Source: an uncultured bacterium
GTDB taxonomy: Bacteria; Planctomycetota; Phycisphaerae; Phycisphaerales; SM1A02
DNA: 8,552 nt
NCBI GenBank assembly: GCA_903861235.1
Contig: CAIOTP010000080.1
Location: forward strand, 1 to 8,552
Direction: 5' to 3'
The position numbers and the translations under genes were made by a program. A model generated the notes under the pieces. That model was not told where the DNA came from and did not search any database. It worked only from the letters and a program-made list of their open reading frames with translations. Shown one piece after another: positions 1 to 5,526 of the stretch (positions within the stretch are counted from its first letter, which is position 1; the number at the start of each line of letters is the position of its first letter).

Positions 1-248
1 ACGTTTTCAACCGCGGTCCGCGTGCCGGCGAGGCCGCACCGGCCGCCGAGGCCCCGGCGCCCACGCTGCCGGTGCCCGAGGAGAGGCCGGTGGTGCCGGC
101 GAGCGAGCCTGCGCCCTCGGCGGCTCCCGCGGCCGCGCCGGCTCCGGCTCCCTCGGCTCCGGCGCCCGCCGCTCCCGCGGCGCCCGCGAATTCCGCTCCC
201 GCCAATCCGCCCCCGGCGAACCCTGCTCCCGCGTCTCCGGGTCGCTGA
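1..248 (+). CDS. C-terminal part of an unidentified protein, Ala/Pro-rich tail
   Basis: This frame is open from the left edge and ends at the TGA at 246-248, giving about 81 residues of the end of a protein that starts outside the window. After a few ordinary residues (VFNRG) the sequence is almost wholly Ala and Pro with scattered Ser, Glu and Asn. It includes repeated PA, APA and SAPA units and ends in ASPGR. Such a segment is expected to be disordered, as a linker or a flexible tail. There is no catalytic motif in the visible part, so I assign no function. The two other long frames over this stretch are arginine-rich and look like shadows. Its stop lies 9 nt before the yicC start, so co-transcription with yicC is likely. 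Confidence 0.6.
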   Translation, partial: VFNRGPRAGEAAPAAEAPAPTLPVPEERPVVPASEPAPSAAPAAAPAPAPSAPAPAAPAAPANSAPANPPPANPAPASPGR

Positions 249-257
249 GAGTCATCC

Positions 258-1139
258 ATGATCCGCAGCATGACCGGACATGGCGCGGCCTCGTGCGAGC
301 ACGAGGGCATGCACATCTCGGTCGAGCTGCGGTCGGTCAACAACCGTTCGTTCAAGGCCACGGTGCGTCTGCCGGACTCCATGAGCGCCCTCGAGGGCGA
401 GCTGGAGGCATGGCTGGCCCGGCGAGTGCAACGGGGCAGCGTCTCGCTGACCGTACGCCTGGGCGACGGCACCACCCGCAGCGCCGGGCGGATCAACGTG
501 CAGGCGTTGCAGGGCTACCTGCAGCAGCTGCAGCAGGTGGCGGGCACCTCCGGAAGCCGCGTGGATCCCGGCATGCTGCTGGGCCTGCCGGGCGTGGTCG
601 TGGACGACGGGGGCGCGGCCATCTCGGCGGCCGCCAAGCCGGTGATCGAGCGGCTGCTGGACGAGGCCTGTGGCTCGCTCTTCCGCATGCGCGAGCACGA
701 GGGGCGATCGCTGGGCGAGCTGCTCCGCTCGCTGGGCGAGACGATCGAGAGCCGCCTGCAGGAGGTGCGTGCCCGCGCTCCGGAAGTCGGTCGCCTTTAT
801 GGCGAGAGGCTGAAGACCCGCATGAACGCCATGCTGGCCGAGAGCGGCATCTCCGCCCGCGAGGAGGACGTGCTGCGTGAGGTCGCCACCTTCGCCGAGC
901 GAGCGGACATCGCCGAGGAGATCGAGCGGCTCGGTGGGCACCTGGCCCACCTTCGCAAGCTGCTCGATCCGGCGAGCCCCGAACCCATCGGTCGCACGCT
1001 CGACTTCCTGAGCCAGGAGATGCTGCGCGAGGCCAACACCATCGCGAGCAAGGCGAGCGACCTGGAGATCGCCCGGCGCGTGGTCGAGATGAAGACCGCG
1101 ATCGACCGCATCAAGGAGCAGGCGGCGAATGCGGAGTGA
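258..1139 (+). CDS. yicC: YicC/YloC family endoribonuclease
   Basis: The 293-residue product matches the YicC/YloC family along its whole length. It opens with the hallmark SMTGHG (residues 4-9), followed by ELRSVNNRSFK (23-33), the counterpart of the family's E-x-RSVN-(H/N)-R motif. The central part is a long charged helical region. The end is the DUF1732 signature, with LDFLSQEM, REANTIASKASD and VVEMK between about 248 and 280. Members are cytoplasmic oligomeric endoribonucleases; E. coli YicC is linked to decay of small RNAs. The ATG at 258 gives the usual family N-terminus; the Met at 270 would cut into the motif. No strong Shine-Dalgarno is visible, consistent with translation coupled to the gene ending 9 nt upstream. 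The 3' end carries the start and ribosome binding site of the next gene. The long antisense frame here is a GC artefact. Confidence 0.96.
   Translation: MIRSMTGHGAASCEHEGMHISVELRSVNNRSFKATVRLPDSMSALEGELEAWLARRVQRGSVSLTVRLGDGTTRSAGRINVQALQGYLQQLQQVAGTSGSRVDPGMLLGLPGVVVDDGGAAISAAAKPVIERLLDEACGSLFRMREHEGRSLGELLRSLGETIESRLQEVRARAPEVGRLYGERLKTRMNAMLAESGISAREEDVLREVATFAERADIAEEIERLGGHLAHLRKLLDPASPEPIGRTLDFLSQEMLREANTIASKASDLEIARRVVEMKTAIDRIKEQAANAE
1113..1118 (+). promoter_or_regulatory. Shine-Dalgarno for the phosphotransferase gene, inside yicC
   Basis: AAGGAG lies 10 nt before the ATG at 1129, within the last codons of yicC. It supports that ATG as the start despite the 11-nt overlap and points to coupled translation of the two genes. 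Confidence 0.6.
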
Positions 1140-2187
1140 CGGGCAGGTCCGGGGGATCGACCCGGCCGAGGGCCTGGCGGCGCTGGAGCGATGGGACATC
1201 GGGGGCGTGGAGCGCACGGAGCCTCTGGCCGGAGGAAGCCGATCGAGTCCGAAGTGGGTGGTGACCACGCCGCGCGGGGCCTTCGTGCTCAAGCGAAGGG
1301 CGCCGGGCCGTTCCACCGAGGAACGACTGGCCTTCTCGCACGCCTTCGTGCAGGCCGCCGAGCGTGCGGGGGTTCCGGTGGCGGCGCCGATCGCCTCGCG
1401 CACGGGGCGGACGCACGAAGTGCTGGCTGGCGCGGTCTACGAGCTCTTTCCCAAGGTCGCCGGGCATCGCTGGACCCGCACCGCCGAGCAGGCCCTGGCG
1501 GCGGGCGAGGCGTTGGGACGGCTTCACGAGGTGGGCATGCGCATGGCGTGGCACGGTCCGGTTCGGTCGGGGAGCTTCCACGGCAGCATGACCGTGTTCG
1601 AGGCGCTGCGAAGGGCACCGGCCGCGATCCGCGCGGTGGACCCGGTGATCGACGAACGGAGCGCCGTGGGGCTGTGCGAGACGATCGGCACGCTCTACCG
1701 CGAGGCCAGCGCGCAAGTGGAGGATCTGGGTTTCGACGCGCTGGGTGCGCAGGTGGTGCACGGAGACCTGCATCCAGGCAACGTGCTCTTCGAAGGCGAC
1801 GAAGTCCGTGCCGTGATCGACTTCGACGCGGCTCGCCTGGAGCCGGCGGTGATCGACTTCGCCAACAGTCTGCTTCAGTTCGCTTCGCGTGGCGGACACG
1901 GCACGGCGGTGGCGGCGTGGCCCGCCGAGCTCAACGAGAACCGCCTGAACGCCTTCACGCAGGGCTACCGTCTGCACGGCGACTCCGGTCTGGAGGCGAT
2001 CGTGGAGATGGTGCCGCCGCTTATGATCGAGGCATGCATCGCCGAGGTGTCGATCCCGGTCGCCCAGCGGGGGCTCTTCGGCTCGCTTCCCGGGCTCGAT
2101 GTGCTGGCCTTGGTGCGGCGCAAGGCGCAGTGGATCCATCAGCACGCCGGTGGCGTGGTACGGCGGCTGCGGGCCTCGCTGGCCTGA
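1129..2187 (+). CDS. APH / homoserine kinase-like phosphotransferase family protein
   Basis: The 352-residue product has the aminoglycoside phosphotransferase (APH, protein-kinase-like) fold. The N-lobe contains a glycine-rich turn (LAGGSRSSPKW, about 33-43) and a beta-3-type lysine in FVLKRR (K55). The C-lobe has the catalytic loop HGDLHPGN (211-218, with D213 and N218) and the metal-binding IDFDAA (230-235, with D231 and D233). The family includes antibiotic kinases, choline and homoserine kinases and CotS-like proteins, all ATP-dependent small-molecule kinases. The general look is closest to the 'phosphotransferase enzyme family' related to ThrB type II. The substrate cannot be read from the sequence, and nothing nearby points to drug resistance or threonine synthesis. 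It overlaps yicC by 11 nt and the likely start of the following PDZ gene lies inside its 3' end, so it sits mid-operon. All key catalytic residues are present, so it should be active. Confidence 0.9.
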   Translation: MRSDGQVRGIDPAEGLAALERWDIGGVERTEPLAGGSRSSPKWVVTTPRGAFVLKRRAPGRSTEERLAFSHAFVQAAERAGVPVAAPIASRTGRTHEVLAGAVYELFPKVAGHRWTRTAEQALAAGEALGRLHEVGMRMAWHGPVRSGSFHGSMTVFEALRRAPAAIRAVDPVIDERSAVGLCETIGTLYREASAQVEDLGFDALGAQVVHGDLHPGNVLFEGDEVRAVIDFDAARLEPAVIDFANSLLQFASRGGHGTAVAAWPAELNENRLNAFTQGYRLHGDSGLEAIVEMVPPLMIEACIAEVSIPVAQRGLFGSLPGLDVLALVRRKAQWIHQHAGGVVRRLRASLA

Positions 2188-3107
2188 TCACGCTGCTGGC
2201 GGCGGCCGTGCCACCCCCCACGGAGCCGCCGCAGAATCCTCCGCCACGGGCGCCAGGTGACCTGATGGAGGCGATGGTGCAGCCCCAGGGCGAGCCCATG
2301 CTGCCCGCCGAGGGTCAACGGCTCCGGCCCCGTGGCCCGCGGATGCGCGCCCTGGGTGAGCCCATGCTGCCGGACGACGGCGGCATGATGGAAGCCCTCG
2401 GTCGCGAGCGGCTGCAGATGGTCCAGGTGGGTCAGGCCGCCAGTCAGGCGGTGGCCGACCTGGATGCGCCCGCATTCGAGCGGCGCGAGGCGGCTTCGGC
2501 GGCGCTGCTGGATCCCGCCATCGGTGACGCGGAGCTCTGGGCGATCCTCGATCGTGGTCCGCTCTCTCGCGAGGCCCGCGAGCGGCTGCTCCACGCGGCC
2601 TGTCGAAGGATCCTGGAGCGACCGCGAGGCGCGCTGGGCATCCGCATGGGCAACACGGCGCCGCCGCGAGCGGGCGTGCTGGTGCAGGCGACCGTGCCGG
2701 GCCTGCCCGCCGACCGGGTGCTGCTCCCCGGTGACGTGGTGCAGCGCATCGACGGTGCGGATGTGAATTCGATCGAGGACGTGGCCAACGAGCTGCAGAG
2801 CCGTCCGCCGGGCCAGGAGGTGCGCCTGCAGCTGCTCCGCATGGAGCGCGACGCCGCGGGCAAGCCGCTCCAGGGGCCTGACGGCCGGCCGGTGGAGCGT
2901 CAGATCGAGCTTCGGGTGCCCCTGGGCAACGCGGTCGACCTGGATCGTGCCGACCGTGCCGGCATGCGGGCGGGAATCCAGCCCATGCCCAGCCTGGTGG
3001 TGCAGCGTCGCACCCTGCAGGTCACGATCCTGCGACGGCGCTTCGCCGGATCCGACATGCCCACGGTCACGCCGGAGCCGGAAGCGCCGGCGCCCGCCCC
3101 CGACTGA
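2130..3107 (+). CDS. Exported PDZ-domain protein with HEAT-like segment
   Basis: From the GTG at 2130 this reads 325 residues. I chose that start because it yields a clear signal peptide: a basic n-region (ARRWR, 5-9), a hydrophobic core up to about residue 25 (AAAGLAGLITLLAAAV) and a small-residue cleavage area before PPPTEPP. The cost is a 58-nt overlap with the kinase gene and no good Shine-Dalgarno. The alternative ATG at 2265, with AGGTGA 4 nt upstream, would lose the export signal. After a Pro-rich linker with two GEPMLP repeats (54-59 and 76-81), residues about 110-167 resemble one degenerate HEAT-like unit of the kind often seen in planctomycete proteins (inferred). A PDZ domain follows (about 168-263; ALGIRMG, GVLVQATVPG, LLPGDVVQRIDG). 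There is no protease domain, unlike HtrA or Ctp. The tail is Pro/Ala-rich. It probably acts outside the cytoplasm, binding peptide ends or as a scaffold; the partner is unknown. Confidence 0.75.
   Translation: MDPSARRWRGTAAAGLAGLITLLAAAVPPPTEPPQNPPPRAPGDLMEAMVQPQGEPMLPAEGQRLRPRGPRMRALGEPMLPDDGGMMEALGRERLQMVQVGQAASQAVADLDAPAFERREAASAALLDPAIGDAELWAILDRGPLSREARERLLHAACRRILERPRGALGIRMGNTAPPRAGVLVQATVPGLPADRVLLPGDVVQRIDGADVNSIEDVANELQSRPPGQEVRLQLLRMERDAAGKPLQGPDGRPVERQIELRVPLGNAVDLDRADRAGMRAGIQPMPSLVVQRRTLQVTILRRRFAGSDMPTVTPEPEAPAPAPD
2289..2371 (+). repeat. Two copies of a 17-nt repeat encoding GEPMLP
   Basis: The 17-nt units at 2289-2305 and 2355-2371 differ only at the third base (GGC versus GGT) and both encode GEPMLP in the same frame, 66 nt (22 residues) apart. 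They lie in the low-complexity linker behind the signal peptide. This may be a remnant of an internal duplication or a short linear motif kept twice. Confidence 0.6.
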
Positions 3108-3110
3108 GGC

Positions 3111-3731
3111 TCAGGCGTTGAGCGGATTGCGGAAGTGGTGATCCTGCAGAGGGGCCACCATGTCGAGCACCTTCATCAGCACCATGGCCGGGCTGCCGGT
3201 GGCGGGCACCTCGTGCACGATCGACTTGGGGTAGAAGCCCAGCACCGGCGCGGTCTCGCGGTGATACACCTCGAAGCGGCGGCGGATCACCTTCTCGTCG
3301 GCGTCGTCGAGGCGGTTCTCCTTGAGCGCGCGCCGCCGCATGCGGTGCATCATCTCCTTCTCGTCCGGGCAGACCAGGTGCAGCACCATCAGCACCTCCA
3401 GGTGCTTCTCCAGCGCCTTCGCCTGCGTGGTGGTGCGGGGGATGCCGTCGAGGATCAGCAGATCCTGCGCCGGCTTGAACAGGCTCAGCACGGTCTGGGC
3501 GTGCATGTTCTGCTTCCACATCTCCACGGTGAGCTCGTCGGGGACGAGCTCGCCGCGGCTGCTGTACTCCATGAACTTCCTGCCCAACGGGCTGGTCAGG
3601 TCCAGCGACCGGAACACGTCGCCGCATGCCAGGTGGAAGAAGCCCGGAATGTGGCCCAGGATCTTGCCCTGCGTGCCCTTGCCCGCGCCGGGGGCTCCAA
3701 AGAGGAGGATGCAGCGATAGCGGTCGCTCAT
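3111..3731 (-). CDS. adk: Adenylate kinase-type nucleoside monophosphate kinase (short LID)
   Basis: The 206-residue product has the adenylate kinase layout. It has a P-loop GAPGAGKGT (12-20, K18), an NMP-binding segment HLACGDVFR (33-41), LDGIPRTTTQA (94-104, with R99 and Q103) and a LID region with RLDD (140-143) followed by VIRRRFEVYHRET. The LID is the short type without the long zinc-binding insertion of E. coli-like enzymes. The family transfers a phosphate from ATP to a nucleoside monophosphate in the cytosol. AMP is the likely acceptor, but Cys36 stands where E. coli Adk has the AMP-contacting Thr, so UMP/CMP or another specificity is possible and the symbol is tentative. The gene stands alone, not in the ribosomal-protein cluster where adk often lies, and a paralogue may exist elsewhere. 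The start is backed by AAGGAG 10 nt upstream. Confidence 0.88.
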   Translation of the reverse strand: MSDRYRCILLFGAPGAGKGTQGKILGHIPGFFHLACGDVFRSLDLTSPLGRKFMEYSSRGELVPDELTVEMWKQNMHAQTVLSLFKPAQDLLILDGIPRTTTQAKALEKHLEVLMVLHLVCPDEKEMMHRMRRRALKENRLDDADEKVIRRRFEVYHRETAPVLGFYPKSIVHEVPATGSPAMVLMKVLDMVAPLQDHHFRNPLNA

Positions 3732-3806
3732 GGTGGATGGACTCCTTGGGGGCGAAGTATGCCACGGGCCCGCGGGCCACGCGAGGGTGGGTAGGCTCGC
3801 CTGCCC
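3732..3806. promoter_or_regulatory. Divergent intergenic region with a 12-bp perfect palindrome
   Basis: These 75 nt separate the minus-strand kinase and plus-strand recJ, so promoters for both should lie here or in their 5' ends. A perfect palindrome, GGCCCGCGGGCC, is at 3767-3778 near the middle and could be an operator. In DNA this GC-rich it could also arise by chance. A weak minus-strand -10-like CATACT (complement of 3757-3762) lies just upstream of the kinase Shine-Dalgarno, but no matching -35 stands out. No clear recJ promoter or Shine-Dalgarno is seen. Confidence 0.3.
3742..3747 (-). promoter_or_regulatory. Shine-Dalgarno for the adenylate kinase-type gene
   Basis: On the minus strand this reads AAGGAG, 10 nt before the ATG at 3731-3729. 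It is one of the clearer ribosome binding sites in the window and fixes the start of the gene. Confidence 0.6.
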
Positions 3807-5525
3807 ATGGAATCAGGCCGCCGATGGCAGTTGCCCGAGGGCCCGCAGGAGGGGTCGCTCCGCGAGAGGATCCTGCGGCGCCGGGGCATCCAGGGCGAGC
3901 GAGAGCGGCAGCTCTTCGCCGGACCGAGCCCGGCCCTGGGACTGCTGCACGACCCGGGCACGCTGCCCGGCGCGGACGCGGTGGCGTCGGTGCTGGCCCG
4001 CTGGATCGAGCAGGGGCGTCGCATCGCGGTGTACGGCGACTACGACGCGGACGGTCTCTGTGCCGCGGCCCTGCTGGCCCGTGCCATCCGGCTCTTCGGC
4101 GCGGAACCTCGGGTCTTCATTCCCCACCGGATCGACGACGGCTATGGACTGGGCACTGCCGCGCTCGAGGAGCTGCATCGAGACGGGGTGCAGGCCGTGG
4201 TCACGGTGGACTGCGGCATCCGGAGCTTCGAGGAGGCCGGGCGAGCGGCGGAACTGGGCCTGGAGCTGGCGATCACCGATCATCACGCGCCCAGGCGCGA
4301 CGCGACGGGCCGCGTGGAACTGCCGCAGGCGGTGGCGGTGGCGCACCCCTCGCTCGGGGGGTGCCCCTTCGAGGCCATCTCCGGCAGCGTGGTCGCGTTG
4401 AAGGTGGCCAAGCGGCTCATCCGCATTCGCTCGGGGGACCGCCCGCCCGAGGGCCTGCGGCGATGGATGGTCGAGGTGGGCGTGCCGCTGGCCGCGCTGG
4501 GCCTGGTGCCCGACGTGATGCCGCTGGTCGACGAGAACCGCGTGCTGGTCGCTCAGGCGCTGCCGCGGCTGCGTGGGGGATCGCTTCCCGGCATCGTGGC
4601 CATGATGCGCGCCGCCGGCAAGGACATCCGAGACATCGACGCGGGCACGCTGGCGTTCCTGCTCGGCCCCATGCTCAATGCCGCCGGGCGGCTGGGCGAC
4701 GCCTCGCTGGCGCTCCAGGTGCTGGAGGCGGGGGATGTCGCCCAGGGCTCCGGACCCGCGGCCCGCCTTCACCAGCTCAACCTGGAACGAAGGCAGCGCG
4801 CCGACGAACTGGCCGCCCAGGCGGAGGAACGGGTGCGTGCTCAGGGCCAGGACGCGCCTGAGCGACGCGCGATCGTGGTGGGCGATGCGGCATGGCACCC
4901 GGGTCTGATCGGTCTGGCTGCGGCGCGACTGGCGGAGCGATTCCACCGACCTGCCATGGTGTTCGGCGGCGACGCCGAGGCGTGGAAGGGTTCGGGTCGT
5001 TCGGTGCCGGGCGTGGACCTGGACGCCTGCCTGGGCGACTGTGCGGCCCTGCTGGAGCGCTTCGGAGGTCACGCCGCGGCCGCCGGCGCCACGCTTCGGC
5101 CCGAGCGCTTCGCGGCCTTCTCCGAAGCGTTCGAGGTGGCGGTGCGTTCGCGCATGCCTGGCGAACCTCGGCCCGAGGCTCTCCGGATCGACGCCTCGCT
5201 CGCGGTGGAGGAGGCGCTGGATTCCATCGATCAGCTCAGGTCGCTGGAGCCCTTCGGCAAGGGATTCCCGCCACCGCTGCTGCACTGTCCGGACCTGCGC
5301 GTGCGCAACGCCTCGGTCATGGGTCAGGGTGGCAAGCACCTGAAGGTGCAGGTGCAGACGGAGGGCTCCGGACGCGGCGGTTCGCTGCTGCTCTGGGGTC
5401 AGGGCCCCATGCTGGCGGAGTTCCGCACGGGCCGGCGACTGGAGGCGGTGGGCGCACCACGGCCATCCGGGAATCCGCGGTTCACGCCGGACTTCCAGGT
5501 CCGCGACCTTCGCTTCACCGACTGA
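3807..5525 (+). CDS. recJ: Single-stranded-DNA-specific exonuclease RecJ
   Basis: The 572-residue product is a full-length RecJ, the 5'-3' single-strand DNA exonuclease used in recombination, mismatch and base-excision repair. DHH-domain motifs appear in order: VYGDYDADG (75-83; D78, D80, D82), DDGYGL near 113-118, VDCGI (D135), TDHH (157-160) and GLVPDV (D236). These are the metal-binding residues. LNAAGRLGDASL comes next, then the DHHA1 domain with WHPGLIGLAAARL, GSGRS and FGGHAAAAG (G420, G421, H422), and an OB-like C-terminal part beginning near FGKGFPPPLL. All catalytic positions are intact. One oddity is VAHPS after the DHH motif, where RecJ usually has NP. An in-frame TAG at 3792-3794 makes the ATG at 3807 the first possible ATG. 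It has no clear Shine-Dalgarno. The gene seems to be transcribed alone. Confidence 0.96.
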   Translation: MESGRRWQLPEGPQEGSLRERILRRRGIQGERERQLFAGPSPALGLLHDPGTLPGADAVASVLARWIEQGRRIAVYGDYDADGLCAAALLARAIRLFGAEPRVFIPHRIDDGYGLGTAALEELHRDGVQAVVTVDCGIRSFEEAGRAAELGLELAITDHHAPRRDATGRVELPQAVAVAHPSLGGCPFEAISGSVVALKVAKRLIRIRSGDRPPEGLRRWMVEVGVPLAALGLVPDVMPLVDENRVLVAQALPRLRGGSLPGIVAMMRAAGKDIRDIDAGTLAFLLGPMLNAAGRLGDASLALQVLEAGDVAQGSGPAARLHQLNLERRQRADELAAQAEERVRAQGQDAPERRAIVVGDAAWHPGLIGLAAARLAERFHRPAMVFGGDAEAWKGSGRSVPGVDLDACLGDCAALLERFGGHAAAAGATLRPERFAAFSEAFEVAVRSRMPGEPRPEALRIDASLAVEEALDSIDQLRSLEPFGKGFPPPLLHCPDLRVRNASVMGQGGKHLKVQVQTEGSGRGGSLLLWGQGPMLAEFRTGRRLEAVGAPRPSGNPRFTPDFQVRDLRFTD

Positions 5526-5526
5526 A

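Noticed and set aside
1..248. Tandem DNA repeat or mobile-element end in the Ala/Pro stretch
   Set aside because: The repetition follows from Ala and Pro codons (GCN, CCN) in one open frame, and the units are irregular in length and order.
252..1403. 383-codon open frame antisense to yicC and the kinase start
   Set aside because: It lies opposite two well-supported genes, has no recognisable domain and is rich in Arg, Ala, Gln and His. Long antisense open frames are expected in very GC-rich DNA.
1191..2129. Upstream part of the open frame that continues into the PDZ gene, suggesting a longer fusion protein
   Set aside because: This stretch is the out-of-frame reading of the kinase gene and is Arg/Gly-rich without motifs. 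The real protein most likely begins near 2130 with the signal peptide.
1129..2187. Antibiotic-resistance aminoglycoside kinase
   Set aside because: The fold is shared, but nothing in the sequence or context points to a drug substrate or to mobility. The gene sits in a housekeeping operon with the same base composition.
3767..3778. Rho-independent terminator at the GC palindrome between the kinase gene and recJ
   Set aside because: The palindrome has no loop or T-tract and lies between divergent starts, where no terminator is needed.
3813..5339. 508-codon open frame antisense to recJ
   Set aside because: The plus strand encodes a full RecJ with all motifs. The antisense product has the biased His/Arg/Gln composition of a shadow frame and no family signature.
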